Assembly (NCBI GenBank): GCA_035539175.1
Contig: DATLIY010000008.1
Coordinates: 62,001 to 126,000, forward strand
Source: Acidisarcina sp.
Lineage (GTDB): Bacteria; Acidobacteriota; Terriglobia; Terriglobales; Acidobacteriaceae
DNA: 64,000 bases
Direction: 5' to 3'
The number at the start of each line of letters is the position of its first letter. Positions within the stretch are counted from its first letter, which is position 1. A model generated the notes under the pieces. It did not search any database and was not told the origin of the DNA. It saw nothing but the letters and a program-made list of their open reading frames with translations. Position numbers and translations under genes: made by a program. Positions 1 through 8,983 of this stretch are shown here, piece by piece.

Positions 1-2
1 AC

Positions 3-821
3 GCGAACCTGGCACAGGGAGGACGTCTTTACCTGGCAGCGAACCTGAGCTCGGACCTGACAGCGGACGGAGATTTTGAGGTCAAGATCAAGCTGCAGCC
101 GGGAGCGAAGGTGGAGAGCTCGACAGCCAAGGCCTCGGCCACGAAGGCGAAGAATGCCGGCACAACTTTGTTGCCCGCACCCGCCGGATCTCCCCGCACG
201 CCCGCAGCGGCGGCGGAGATGAAGAGCGAGCTGTCTCCTGCTCTTTTCGCCGATATACCCCGGCGAGTGGGAGATCAGCAGGGCAACCCCGGAGATATGG
301 TGAACTTCTCGCTGATTGGCACAGAGGATCAGGTGCTGAACGCCTTCAAGACCGCAGGTTGGACGCAGGTGGACAGGTCCACCGGACAAGCAGTTGTCCA
401 CGGCCTGCTGGCGACGCTGGAGCACCAGGCTTATGTAGAAATGCCAATGAGCACGCTCTATCTCTTCGGACGCCCACAGGATCTTTCGTTTGCGCGTGCC
501 GCTCCGATTGAGGTTGCCGCAGTTCGCCATCATCTTCGCGTGTGGAAGACGGACAAGACGGTGGATGGAAAGCCCATGTGGGTAGGCTCTGCTACGCACG
601 ACAACGGATTTGAAAAGGATCAGCGTACCGGCGGGGTAACACACCACATCGACGCCAACATCGACGAGGAGCGCGACTTTATCGAGAAGAGCTTTGCCGC
701 GGCGGGCGTGATTGAGGGTGCAGCCTATGTGCTGCCGGATAACCCGCTGCGCACCGCAAAGACGGCTACCGGAGGCAGCTTCAACTCGGATGGGCGGGTT
801 GTCGTCATGGAGCTGAAGTAG
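3..821 (+). CDS. LssY C-terminal domain protein, 5' end cut by window
   Basis: The frame is open from base 3 and has no convincing start inside the window; a GTG at 111 lies mid-frame, and the residues before it read as normal protein, so the gene begins upstream. About 273 residues are visible. The middle part (VGDQQGNPGDMVNF, then a conserved run through AGWTQVDR, STLYLFGR and HHLRVWK) matches my memory of the LssY C-terminal domain, a family of unknown biochemical role often found in envelope proteins. It ends with a TAG. The next gene starts 68 bases downstream on the same strand. Function cannot be stated beyond the domain name. Confidence 0.75.
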   Translation, partial: ANLAQGGRLYLAANLSSDLTADGDFEVKIKLQPGAKVESSTAKASATKAKNAGTTLLPAPAGSPRTPAAAAEMKSELSPALFADIPRRVGDQQGNPGDMVNFSLIGTEDQVLNAFKTAGWTQVDRSTGQAVVHGLLATLEHQAYVEMPMSTLYLFGRPQDLSFARAAPIEVAAVRHHLRVWKTDKTVDGKPMWVGSATHDNGFEKDQRTGGVTHHIDANIDEERDFIEKSFAAAGVIEGAAYVLPDNPLRTAKTATGGSFNSDGRVVVMELK

Positions 822-889
822 CGAGTCAACAAGGTTAGCAGCAGCGAGCAAGAGCAAGCCTGAGTGGGCCTGGAGCTGCCCGAGGACAG

Positions 890-1876
890 ATGTCTACCGC
901 GCGTCTATTGTCGCTGACGGCCTTGCTGCTGGGACTGATAGCGGCCTGGCCCGGCACAACGCCGATCCTTAGCTCTGCCTTGGGCTCTGACTTGGGTTCG
1001 GACTCGGGCTCTGACGCGACTGCAAGCCTGCTCTCCGCTACGGATATTCAAGTCCAGCATGTTTTTCTCGTCGTGCTGGAGAATCATTCCTATTCAAGTG
1101 TGATTGGTAATCCCAGCATGCCATATCTGAACTCGCTGGCGAAGACTTATGCCCATGCGAAGTCCTATTACGCCAATACACACCCATCCATCGGCAACTA
1201 TTTTGAACTGACCACCGGCCAGATCATCAGCAACAATGACAGTTACACTCAAACGGTGACCGCCGACAACATCGTCCGGCACCTGATCTTCGCCCGGAAG
1301 ACCTGGCGAGAGTACTCGGAAGGACTTCCCTACACCGGCTACATCGGCGGCAACAGCGGGGAGTATACACAGCACCACAATCCTCTCTCGTATTTTTCCG
1401 ATGTGCGCTACAGTACGGCCCAGCGGCAGAATCTGGTTCCGTTTACGCGGTTCTCGACCGACCTCTCCAACCACACATTTCCGCAATACTCCTTCATCGT
1501 TCCAGACGATGACCACAATGGTCACGATTGTCCCGACACGATCCCAAGTTGCACCGATAATGAGAAGCTGGCCGCCGCGGATAACTGGCTCCAGGCGAAT
1601 CTTGAGCCCCTGATCCTTAGTTCCAGCTTCAACGCGACCCATGGAGGCTTGCTCGTGATTGTTTTTGACGAGTCCTTCTCATCGGACACGGCCTATGGCG
1701 GTGGTCATGTGGCGTGGGTGGCCGTGGGCCCCGACGTCAGGAAGGGTTATACCTCCACCACGCTATACCAGCACCAGAGCACCCTGAGGTTCCTGTCGGA
1801 GGCTATTGGGCTCACCACCTTTCCGGGCAGCGCGGCAACAGCACCAGACATGGAGGAGTTCATCGCCGGGGATTAG
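890..1876 (+). CDS. Exported phosphoesterase-family protein (acid phosphatase / phospholipase C-like)
   Basis: A 328-residue protein with a hydrophobic N-terminal signal, then a short GSD-rich linker (residues about 32-42) and a phosphoesterase-family catalytic region. The family signature ENHSY is at residues 64-68, followed by the THPS motif around residue 100, PDDDHNGHDC in the middle and a VFDES motif with GGGHVAWVAVGP near the C-terminus. These resemble the metal-binding segments of the alkaline-phosphatase-like family that includes bacterial acid phosphatase AcpA and non-haemolytic phospholipase C. It probably hydrolyses phosphomonoesters or phospholipids outside the cytoplasm. The ATG at 890 follows the purine-rich CGAGGA. 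Confidence 0.82.
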   Translation: MSTARLLSLTALLLGLIAAWPGTTPILSSALGSDLGSDSGSDATASLLSATDIQVQHVFLVVLENHSYSSVIGNPSMPYLNSLAKTYAHAKSYYANTHPSIGNYFELTTGQIISNNDSYTQTVTADNIVRHLIFARKTWREYSEGLPYTGYIGGNSGEYTQHHNPLSYFSDVRYSTAQRQNLVPFTRFSTDLSNHTFPQYSFIVPDDDHNGHDCPDTIPSCTDNEKLAAADNWLQANLEPLILSSSFNATHGGLLVIVFDESFSSDTAYGGGHVAWVAVGPDVRKGYTSTTLYQHQSTLRFLSEAIGLTTFPGSAATAPDMEEFIAGD

Positions 1877-2030
1877 GAGCAACTTTCACCGCAGGCCTCA
1901 AACGCAGCCCTTTGCAAGTGATGGCGATCACACCACTTGCACGTCGTTACGCCGCGCAATGTCCTGTAATTTCCATCTATTACAAAACTAAAACGGTCGC
2001 CCTGAAGAAGAGGTGCAAGCATAGAAGCAT

Positions 2031-3521
2031 ATGTCTCTTCCGTTAATCATTCAGGGTGGAATGGGTGCCGGGGTTTCCGACTGGCGCCTGGCAAACACGG
2101 TCTCTCGTCTGGGTCAGCTTGGCGTGGTATCTGGTACAGCTCTAGACGAGATTCTGGCGCGTCGGTTGCAAGATGGCGACCCCGGCGGTCACATGCGGCG
2201 CGCTCTTGCTGCGTTTCCTTTGCCGGAGATGGCTGAACGCATCCTGAACAAGTACTACATTGAGGGCGGCAGAGGTGCCAATGTGCCTTACGTCACAATG
2301 GCCAAGCACACGAAGGAAGGCCCGCGAGACGTGCAGGAGATGTGTCTGGTCTCCAACTTCGTAGAAGTGTGGCTGGCACGCGAAGGTCACGGAAACCCAG
2401 TGGGCATCAACTATCTGGAGAAGATCCAGATGCCGCATCTTGCCTCAATGTATGGAGCGATGCTGGCAGGCGTGGACTTTGTGCTGATGGGAGCGGGGAT
2501 TCCGATACGGGTTCCCGGCGTATTGGACCGGTATGTGCACCACGAACCGGCGGAATACATCCTGCACGTATATGGCGCGCGCGAAGAAGACGATACGATG
2601 ATGCACTTTGCGCCACGCGAGTTTGTTCCGTTGGACCTGCCCCCGCTGAAGCGGCCGATGTTCCTGGCGATTATTTCGTCGAACACGCTGGCGGCAACGA
2701 TGTTGAAGAAGGCGAACGGCAAGGTGGATGGCTTTATCATCGAGGGCCAGACCGCAGGCGGACACAACGCACCGCCTCGCGGCAAGATGATGCTGGATGA
2801 GGCAGGAGAGCCTATCTACGGGGATCGCGACGTGGTGGATCTTGCCAAGATTGCAGAGTTGGGCGTTCCCTTCTGGCTTGCCGGTGGATACGGATCGCCG
2901 GAAGGCGTCCGCTCCGCGCTGGCCGCAGGCGCGACAGGGGTACAGATCGGGACAGCATTTGCCTTCACAGACGAGTCTGGAATGCGGGAGCAATACAAGC
3001 GAGATTTGATCGCGAAGGCAATTGCAGGGACGGCAAAAGTCTTTACGAATCCGATTGCCTCACCGACAGGATTCCCGTTCAAGGTAGCCGAGCTTGAGGG
3101 CACCACGTCTGACTCCCAGGTCTACCTGAAGCGGCCGCGCATCTGCGATCTGGGATATCTGCGGGAGCCGTACAAGAAAGATGACGGGACGATAGGATAC
3201 CGCTGCTCGGCGGAGCCGGTGACGATCTATCTCTCCAAAGGCGGAAAGATCGAAGACACGGTTGGGCGACAGTGCGTCTGCAATGCGCTGATGGCCAACA
3301 TTGGAATGCAGCAGATCCGGGCCGGTGGAAAGCACGTGGAAGTAGGACTGGTGACAACCGGGAATGATCTGGTCGAGATCGGACGATTTCTCGCTCCTGG
3401 AAAAACCAGTTACACCGTCGCTGAAGTTCTGGAAAACCTGCTGAGCGGCGAGCGTATACCAGCGAAGAGCGAAGATTGCGTGGAGACGCTTCAGGCCGCC
3501 GGAGCCGGCAGCCTGAAGTAA
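2031..3521 (+). CDS. Nitronate monooxygenase-like (2-nitropropane dioxygenase family) flavoprotein
   Basis: A 496-residue protein beginning with IIQGGMGAGVS, the typical N-terminus of the 2-nitropropane dioxygenase/nitronate monooxygenase family. GQTAGGHNAPP in the middle and GATGVQIGTAFAFTDESG further on fit the FMN phosphate-binding part of a TIM barrel. It is longer than single-domain nitronate monooxygenases (about 320-360), with about 120 extra residues that carry several cysteines (RPRICDLGYL, YRCSAEP, GRQCVCNAL). The extension places it in the longer subfamily whose substrate is not established. The ATG follows GAAGAAGAGG, about 18 bases upstream. It converges on the BON-domain gene across a short hairpin. 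Confidence 0.85.
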   Translation: MSLPLIIQGGMGAGVSDWRLANTVSRLGQLGVVSGTALDEILARRLQDGDPGGHMRRALAAFPLPEMAERILNKYYIEGGRGANVPYVTMAKHTKEGPRDVQEMCLVSNFVEVWLAREGHGNPVGINYLEKIQMPHLASMYGAMLAGVDFVLMGAGIPIRVPGVLDRYVHHEPAEYILHVYGAREEDDTMMHFAPREFVPLDLPPLKRPMFLAIISSNTLAATMLKKANGKVDGFIIEGQTAGGHNAPPRGKMMLDEAGEPIYGDRDVVDLAKIAELGVPFWLAGGYGSPEGVRSALAAGATGVQIGTAFAFTDESGMREQYKRDLIAKAIAGTAKVFTNPIASPTGFPFKVAELEGTTSDSQVYLKRPRICDLGYLREPYKKDDGTIGYRCSAEPVTIYLSKGGKIEDTVGRQCVCNALMANIGMQQIRAGGKHVEVGLVTTGNDLVEIGRFLAPGKTSYTVAEVLENLLSGERIPAKSEDCVETLQAAGAGSLK

Positions 3522-3532
3522 TCCTCTGCTTT

Positions 3533-3561
3533 ATAGCTTGCCCACAACAGGGCGGGGCTAT
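3533..3561. terminator. Bidirectional hairpin between convergent genes
   Basis: ATAGC-TT-GCCC and GGGC-GG-GGCTAT form an imperfect inverted repeat around the six-base loop ACAACA, followed by TTTCTT on the plus strand. It lies exactly between the stops of the convergent flavoprotein and BON genes and touches the BON stop codon. Confidence 0.5.
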
Positions 3562-4082
3562 TTCTTAATCTCGATTTCATTGACTACCTGCTGCACGTTG
3601 GGAACGGTCTTAGCGAGATTGGCCGCGTCGGTTCGCTCGGCAGCCGTCTTGACGGAACCGGTTAGGACCAGCGTGCCATTCTTCGCCTTGTAGTGAATGC
3701 TCTGGGCGTCGAGAGCTTTGTTCCCTTTCAACATAGCCTTGTAGTTACTTTCAATGGCGTCGTCGAGGTTCGAGTCAACAGACTTGGCCTGAGACTCCAT
3801 CCCCGTGGGGCGCACTCCAACTTCATTGGCGACCACATAGCCCGGAGCTGCATTGCGTGCGAGCGTTTCTGCCTGCGTCTTGAGATCCTCGGTTTGCACA
3901 TCGCCCTTGAGAGTGACGACTCCTTTATCGCGATCTTCGTCGACGCTGAGATCTCCGAGGTTATTCGCCTTGAGGCTGGCGACTACGTTGTCCTTTACCG
4001 GCGGATGTTGCGGGCTCTTGCAGCCGATGGCAAGTCCTAATCCGAGTAATCCGATGCCTAAAACTGATATTGCACTGCGCAT
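3558..4082 (-). CDS. BON-domain lipoprotein
   Basis: The chosen ATG at 4082 is preceded by AGAAGAGGA at good spacing; an upstream in-frame ATG at 4109 would add nine residues with no ribosome binding site. The 174-residue product has a hydrophobic signal ending in LAIGC, a lipobox, so it is probably a lipoprotein. Two BON domains follow: roughly residues 30-90 (containing GVVTLKGDV) and 110-174 (containing GTLVLTGSV and VVNEIEIKK). BON domains, as in OsmY and Kbp, are linked to envelope stability or membrane association. It stands alone, convergent with the upstream flavoprotein gene and divergent from the ATPase gene. Confidence 0.88.
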   Translation of the reverse strand: MRSAISVLGIGLLGLGLAIGCKSPQHPPVKDNVVASLKANNLGDLSVDEDRDKGVVTLKGDVQTEDLKTQAETLARNAAPGYVVANEVGVRPTGMESQAKSVDSNLDDAIESNYKAMLKGNKALDAQSIHYKAKNGTLVLTGSVKTAAERTDAANLAKTVPNVQQVVNEIEIKK

Positions 4083-4284
4083 AAGAAATCCTCTTCTATC
4101 GTCCAGCAAAAACTGGGAGTGACCGGCGGACCGGTTTCAGGAACGGACATTCATTCCATGTGATGCCAGTATCCGCTTCGCGGTAACTAGCCAGTTGCCA
4201 AAATAATAAAGTCGCTCCAATCATAGCTTTTCGTGGGACAAGGATAGAGCAGCCAAGCTGGAGCCAGCCTGCTATCCTCTGCGT

Positions 4285-5217
4285 ATGTTCGATCCTGCCG
4301 CATCCAGCGAGAATGCCCTGCTGATTACCGAAGAGTTGCTGGTATTTGCAACCGTGGTTGGATCTGTGGCGGCGATGCCGGTTTTGATCGAGTTTATCGC
4401 CGAACGCCGAAAGCGAAGGGAGCGTATCGACCTCAGCCTGGAAGATGAGCCGGTGAGTTCGTTGCATCCGCGGCTGGCAGGCATGGATACCCTGCTGGAG
4501 AATATTGCCGACCTGATCGATCGCGCCCGCAATCCTGCGAGGTATGGAGATCTGAAGATCGGCAATGAAGTGCTGATTATCGGGCCGAACCAGAGCGGCA
4601 AGAAGAGCCTGGCACAGAAGATCGCCCTGCTGGCAGGCATGGAGAGGATCATCACTGTCTACAACCCCCGAGACAGCGATGCGCTGGCAAAGGCAAAAAG
4701 CCTGGTGCGGCACTATAAACGCTCCAAGGTTCTGCTGCTGCTGCCGCGTATCGATCTGGCATATCAGGAGAGCAATCCCGAGCTGCTCACGGAACTGGAT
4801 GCGCTCATCGAGACAACCTCGGAAAGACAGAATGTGCTGGTAGTCGCGACTACGGTGTCGTTTCAATCGGACAGCGACCTGGACAATATCTTCGGCATCA
4901 AAATCGCGCTGCCCGGCGCGGAGGTAAAGCACGGTAGCCGCGGCGAGATACAGGAAGACGCAGCGCGGATGCTGGCCGAGGTTGCACGCTTCTACCTGAA
5001 GACCGCGACATCGCGAGGCTATCGGCTGGAGGGGATGACGGCGGAGCAGTTCTGCGACCGCATCCTGGAGTCGGTGATCAATCCCGCGGAGATCGAAGAC
5101 ATCGTAGTGCTGTGCGAAACGGCGGCCCTCTTCCGCAAGCGGGCACGAAATGCGGTGGGGCTGGTCATTACACCGGAGATTCTAGAGACGGCGATTGGCC
5201 GTGTTGTCGTTGCATAA
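4285..5217 (+). CDS. Membrane-anchored AAA-like P-loop ATPase
   Basis: A 310-residue protein with one predicted N-terminal membrane segment (about residues 17-40) followed by a basic stretch RRKRRERID. A Walker A motif GPNQSGKKS is at 100-108 and a Walker B-like strand LLLLPRID near 150-157. The Walker B region lacks the usual DE pair, so hydrolysis may be weak or handled by another residue. The layout of helix plus AAA core recalls FtsH-like proteins, but there is no protease domain or HExxH motif. After the core, the helical region (about 225-310) resembles an AAA lid. I do not recognise a named family. Neighbours do not suggest a partner. Confidence 0.6.
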   Translation: MFDPAASSENALLITEELLVFATVVGSVAAMPVLIEFIAERRKRRERIDLSLEDEPVSSLHPRLAGMDTLLENIADLIDRARNPARYGDLKIGNEVLIIGPNQSGKKSLAQKIALLAGMERIITVYNPRDSDALAKAKSLVRHYKRSKVLLLLPRIDLAYQESNPELLTELDALIETTSERQNVLVVATTVSFQSDSDLDNIFGIKIALPGAEVKHGSRGEIQEDAARMLAEVARFYLKTATSRGYRLEGMTAEQFCDRILESVINPAEIEDIVVLCETAALFRKRARNAVGLVITPEILETAIGRVVVA

Positions 5218-5270
5218 GGCCAGTCGGCAGCAGAGACTACTCGCATCGAGCCTCCCCCTCTTTCCCGGTT

Positions 5271-5298
5271 GTCATCCTGAGCACAGCGGAGGATCCCA
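5271..5298. repeat. Dispersed intergenic repeat GTCATCCTGAGC...GGATCCC, copy 1
   Basis: This segment, GTCATCCTGAGCACAGCGGA followed by GGATCCCA, is nearly identical to a sequence at 42915. From memory, it is a common intergenic element in Acidobacteria and some other soil bacteria. Here it lies between the convergent ATPase and MarR genes. Confidence 0.6.
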
Positions 5299-5345
5299 TC
5301 AGCAAAGTGACGACTTGCATCGAATCTCCTCTCCTGGCCTGGCGA

Positions 5346-5789
5346 CTAGCTGGAGGAGAAGAGGGATTCCAGTTTTCGAATGACCTTGAGAGTATCGCCA
5401 AGCGCCGGCTTGCCAACTGCCTTCTCAAACTCCCGCTGCAACCTGTCGAATGCGCTGATGACTCGCAAGGCGCACTTCTTCCCCTGTGGCCTGAGGACAA
5501 GGTGATACGCGCGCGCGTCCGCAGGATCGATCTTTCTTTGCAGGAGCGCCTTGGCCTCCAGCGATGAGATGCAATGGCTGATGTTGCCTCGGGTTGTGCC
5601 AAAGGTCTCAGCCAGGTGGGAGGGCTTGATCATACGCGGAGCTTCAAAGAAGATCGCGGCCAGCACCAGGCCCTCGAGAAAGCTCAGGTGGTCGGCCTCC
5701 AGAATGCGAACGGCAAGAGAATCGAAACGGCGTGCTGCCCGGTTGATCGCGAACATCGGGCTTTCGTCGAGGAACGCATCAATACGCAT
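5346..5789 (-). CDS. MarR-family transcriptional regulator
   Basis: A 147-residue protein of MarR size. The winged-helix region runs from about residue 35 to 105, with the recognition part TTRGNISHCISSLEAKALL and the wing around DPADARAYHLVLRPQGK. The C-terminal helix would form the dimer interface. It is transcribed divergently from the TonB-dependent receptor that starts at 5902, and the 112-base spacer is AT-rich (ATCAATTATCAAAAGCAATA), so regulating that receptor is a reasonable guess, but no clear inverted repeat is seen. The start codon has only a weak ribosome binding site. Confidence 0.85.
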   Translation of the reverse strand: MRIDAFLDESPMFAINRAARRFDSLAVRILEADHLSFLEGLVLAAIFFEAPRMIKPSHLAETFGTTRGNISHCISSLEAKALLQRKIDPADARAYHLVLRPQGKKCALRVISAFDRLQREFEKAVGKPALGDTLKVIRKLESLFSSS

Positions 5790-5901
5790 AGGTTAGTCAA
5801 GATAGTTTAGCGCATCAATTATCAAAAGCAATATAAAACCTCACTTGAACCGGCCCTCCTATGCGCAGAGGATTACGGAAGTAAGAGGAGATCTAAGGAC
5901 G

Positions 5902-7716
5902 ATGTACCTCCGTTATCTTCCACTGGAGTTGGTGCTGCTTGGATTCGCATCGCTACCCGTATGCGCGCAACAGGCCCCACCGGCGATTGCTCCCGCCTCC
6001 ACGACAGTCGTTGTACTGGGAAACAGTGCGCCGGTAAGCCAGGGAGAGTCGGCCCGCACGGTGGTGGCACTGGATACGCAGCAACACGCGCTCGCCTACC
6101 GTGATGTGGAGGATTACCTGCGCACCGATGCATCGGTCGACATCCAGCAACGCGGAGCTGCAGGGGTGATGGCGGACATCTCCATTCGCGGGGCCTCCTT
6201 TGAGCAAACGCTGGTGATGGTCAACGGGCTGCGGATCAATAACGCAGAGACCTCTCACTTCAATCTCGACCTGCCTCTGCCGCTTGCGGCCCTGGGCAGC
6301 ATCGACATTCTGCACGGAGCAGGATCGACGCTATACGGCTCGGATGCTATCGGCGGCGTCGTTGACTATCTGACGTGGAAGCCCGACGCCAACACCTTGC
6401 GCCTGCGAACCGGAGCAGGAAGCGATGGCGAGAATGAGCAGGTGCTTCTCGGCTCCATTGCCGCCAGAAACTGGAGCGAGGTTATCGCCGGAAGCCGCGG
6501 CTTTTCCACTGGCTTTATCCCCGACCGCGACTACAGAACCGAGGACGCGAGCACGGAGACGAGGCTCGCAACTCGTCTCGGATCGACAGACCTGCTCTTC
6601 AGCGGAGACGACCGCGCGTTTGGAGCAGCCCAATTTTATGGCAACTACAACTCATGGGAGAGGACGAAGGGATGGTTTGCCTCTGTCGCGCAGCAGTTCA
6701 ACGCGCATACCGAAGCAGCAGCAGGGTATCGTCGCCACTCGGATCTCTTTCTGCTGCGGCGCAACCAGCCTGCCGGATACAAGAATCAGCACGTCGATGA
6801 CGGCTTTCAGGGATCGCTGCGTGACCGGCGCGAGATTCTGCGGAATACGACACTGCTCTGCGGCCTGGAAGAAATCACCGATCAGATTGAGAGCACGAAC
6901 CTGGGCCGGCATGGACGCAATCGCGGTGCGGGTTACGGCGAGGTTGAGTGGCGTATTCCTCAGCGAGGGTCGATTGCGGCTGGCCTGCGAGAAGAACTCT
7001 TCAGCGGAGGACGGTCGGTGTTGAGCCCGATGTTTGCGGGCACGCTCTGGCTGCCTCATGCAGTCAAACTGCGGGCTTCAGCCAGCCATGGTTTTCGTCT
7101 TCCCACTTATCTTGACCTCTATTACAAAGACCCAGCTACGCTGGGGAATCCTGCACTTCAACCGGAGTCGGCGTGGAACTACGAAGGCGGAGCGGATTGG
7201 TATCCTGACTCCCGCATCGCGACGATGCTCACGGTCTTCGATTCGGAGGAGAGAGATACGATCGACTACGTGCGCGCAGCATCCACAGCGCCATGGCAGG
7301 CGAAGAATCTTGCGAAGCTACGCTTTACCGGCGTTGAGGCGGCCATGGACTGGCACGCGAACCAGAGCCAGACGGTCAAGCTAAGTTGGACGTGGATGAC
7401 CGCAGCGGAGAATCCCCTGCGAGGGCTCCAGTCAAAATATGTCTTCCGCTACCCAGGGAACAATGGAAGGGTGGAATGGAACTGGAACCTGAAGCAGACT
7501 CTGCTGCTGCAGTCGCGCTTTGGCGTCGTCCAGCGGTATCACCAGGATCCCGACCCCATCTGGGATGCATCGATCGCTCGCGAGACCGGACATCTTCGCC
7601 CGTATTTGCAGATGACGAATCTAACCAACACCGGCTATGAGGAGATTGCTGGCGTCCGCATGCCAGGCCGGAGCTTTATCGGCGGAATTGAGTTTGTCAT
7701 CGCGAAGAAGAAATGA
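5902..7716 (+). CDS. Classical TonB-dependent outer-membrane receptor
   Basis: The ATG at 5902 follows AAGG and begins a signal peptide ending in CAQQ; an in-frame TTG at 5845 would add 19 residues ahead of the signal and is less likely. The mature protein has a plug domain (about residues 40-150, including DISIRGASFEQTLVMVNG) and a 22-strand-type barrel. At 604 residues it is the BtuB/ferric-siderophore size, without the carboxypeptidase-regulatory extension of the three other receptors in the window. The ligand cannot be read from the sequence; there is no cobalamin riboswitch in front. The divergent MarR gene is the probable regulator. Confidence 0.88.
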   Translation: MYLRYLPLELVLLGFASLPVCAQQAPPAIAPASTTVVVLGNSAPVSQGESARTVVALDTQQHALAYRDVEDYLRTDASVDIQQRGAAGVMADISIRGASFEQTLVMVNGLRINNAETSHFNLDLPLPLAALGSIDILHGAGSTLYGSDAIGGVVDYLTWKPDANTLRLRTGAGSDGENEQVLLGSIAARNWSEVIAGSRGFSTGFIPDRDYRTEDASTETRLATRLGSTDLLFSGDDRAFGAAQFYGNYNSWERTKGWFASVAQQFNAHTEAAAGYRRHSDLFLLRRNQPAGYKNQHVDDGFQGSLRDRREILRNTTLLCGLEEITDQIESTNLGRHGRNRGAGYGEVEWRIPQRGSIAAGLREELFSGGRSVLSPMFAGTLWLPHAVKLRASASHGFRLPTYLDLYYKDPATLGNPALQPESAWNYEGGADWYPDSRIATMLTVFDSEERDTIDYVRAASTAPWQAKNLAKLRFTGVEAAMDWHANQSQTVKLSWTWMTAAENPLRGLQSKYVFRYPGNNGRVEWNWNLKQTLLLQSRFGVVQRYHQDPDPIWDASIARETGHLRPYLQMTNLTNTGYEEIAGVRMPGRSFIGGIEFVIAKKK

Positions 7717-7717
7717 A

Positions 7718-7762
7718 GGGCAGCAAGTCAGCGAATCGTTTTCGCTCGCTGATTGGCTGCCC
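7718..7762. terminator. Long two-part hairpin after the TonB receptor
   Basis: GGGCAGC-AAG-TCAGCGA (7718-7734) pairs with TCGCTGA-TTG-GCTGCCC (7746-7762), two seven-base stems separated by a three-base internal loop, with an 11-base apical loop. A smaller hairpin, GTTTCT-GCA-AGAAAC, follows at 7773-7787. They lie between the convergent receptor and META-domain genes. No long T-run follows, so the call as terminator is moderate. Confidence 0.5.
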
Positions 7763-7822
7763 GCCGAAGAGGGTTTCTGCAAGAAACAGAAAGTACAAGG
7801 GATAATATGCTCCGACGGCAGC

Positions 7823-8293
7823 TTATTTGAAGCGGGCCAGTACCTGCTGCTCTCGAGAGAGCTCCAACACACCGTTGACGATCCTCCAGGAATCAATGGT
7901 CTGAAGAACCTTGATAAAGTCGGCTTCGACATCCATCGAGTACGGGCAGACCCGTTTTGTAACCTGCAGGTCGCTGTTTACGGAGAGCCGGTCCTGTTGC
8001 AGCGAGTAGGTCGCCAGGAAGCGATTGCAACCGGAGAAGCCCATGATGCGGGTACCCTGTTCGACCAGCACCATCTGAGGCGCTTTGGGCACCTTGGCGT
8101 CCAGGTCGTGGCCGTTGAGAGAGATGAGCCTCCAGGAGTAGCCGGTAAGTTTTGCGTGAGAGCCAGGTAGGGGCCGAGTGTCGGAGGAAGCTGACTGGAG
8201 GGCAAAGGCGCGCGCGGAAGATGAGGCGAAGGCGGTCATCAGGGAAAGGACTGCTACTGCGACCAGCCCGCGACGAGACAGAGAGACCATCAT
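7823..8293 (-). CDS. Exported META-domain (HslJ-like) protein
   Basis: The longest frame starts with a TTG at 8311, but GGAGGA lies between that codon and the ATG at 8293, so translation from 8293 (or the ATG at 8290) fits better. The 156-residue protein has a signal peptide ending around SARA. One META domain follows, with LTGYSWRLISLNG near its start and the family hallmark MGFSGCNRFLATYSL in the middle. The domain occurs in HslJ, a heat-inducible protein linked to novobiocin resistance in E. coli; molecular function is unknown. It converges on the TonB-receptor gene. Confidence 0.85.
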   Translation of the reverse strand: MMVSLSRRGLVAVAVLSLMTAFASSSARAFALQSASSDTRPLPGSHAKLTGYSWRLISLNGHDLDAKVPKAPQMVLVEQGTRIMGFSGCNRFLATYSLQQDRLSVNSDLQVTKRVCPYSMDVEADFIKVLQTIDSWRIVNGVLELSREQQVLARFK

Positions 8294-8728
8294 GCTGACG
8301 AAATCCTCCAATGTTGGATCCGCGGGAAGGGCCTGCCAGAGAGAAGCGCCCTAACCCCTCGGATGGTTGAGGTCTGGAATCTCTTATAAAGGCCGCAACC
8401 CCGCAAGCGCAATGGACCACAAGTGGGAGTATCCCAAGGTGTACCAGCAGATCTAGAGCCAGCTACCATACTGATTCAGCGGGGTTTTTCAGGCAAATAC
8501 TCTTCGCGGGCGACATTTTCCGCGGTGTGTCGATGTCTGGCATGCGCAAGACGGTCCAGCGACGCGGCCGAGCCTTGATTCGAGAGATTCGAGTCGGCGC
8601 ATGGCGCAAATGGCCAGAAGCAGCATCTGTTCTGCATGGATACTCGCGCTGCCGCCGGATCCCTATAGAGATCGGGATAATTCACGGACGCAGCGCGAGT
8701 CGCGGAAAGGAACAATCCTGCTGCTGTG
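8294..8728. other. 435-base stretch with no supported gene
   Basis: Between the META-domain and ferredoxin genes, both on the minus strand, I see no RNA gene and no convincing protein. A minus-strand frame of 53 codons near 8476-8640, containing CCFWPFAPC, has no good ribosome binding site and I do not call it. The promoter of the META-domain gene should lie in the upstream part. Confidence 0.5.
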
Positions 8729-8983
8729 CTAGAGGCCGAAGTGGGCAGCGTTCTTCGCTGCGAAATCCGCCTTCTCCGCAGGCAGATCATACTCGGCAAA
8801 GATGGCATTCGATTCGCAAATAGTAATGCAGGTGCCGCAATCGATGCATTCTTCCGGATTGATGAAGAGCTGAGTGACTTCATCTGTTCCGGGCTCGTCC
8901 TTACGGGGATGGATGGCATCGGTGGCACAGGAATCGACGCAGAGATAATCTTTCACGCATGCATCGGTAATAACGTAAGGCAT
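8729..8983 (-). CDS. Seven-iron type ferredoxin
   Basis: An 84-residue soluble protein with seven cysteines: C9, C15, C19 and C46, C49, C52, C56. The second group is a standard CxxCxxC-xxx-C binding motif. The first group lacks one cysteine, and the pattern matches 7Fe ferredoxins, where C9, C15 and C56 would hold a [3Fe-4S] cluster and C19, C46, C49 and C52 a [4Fe-4S] cluster. The C9-C15 spacing of five residues is shorter than the seven of classic FdxA proteins. It probably acts as a cytoplasmic electron carrier. No oxidoreductase partner is adjacent. The tail is acidic and alanine-rich. Confidence 0.88.
   Translation of the reverse strand: MPYVITDACVKDYLCVDSCATDAIHPRKDEPGTDEVTQLFINPEECIDCGTCITICESNAIFAEYDLPAEKADFAAKNAAHFGL

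Noticed and set aside
4096-4932. A 278-codon minus-strand frame across the ATPase gene.
   Set aside because: It is antisense to the Walker A coding region and also overlaps the promoter of the BON gene; the composition is not protein-like.
8476-8640. A 53-codon minus-strand frame with CCFWPFAPC after the ferredoxin gene.
   Set aside because: No good ribosome binding site, no conservation evidence, and the frame merges with a longer shadow of the ferredoxin gene.
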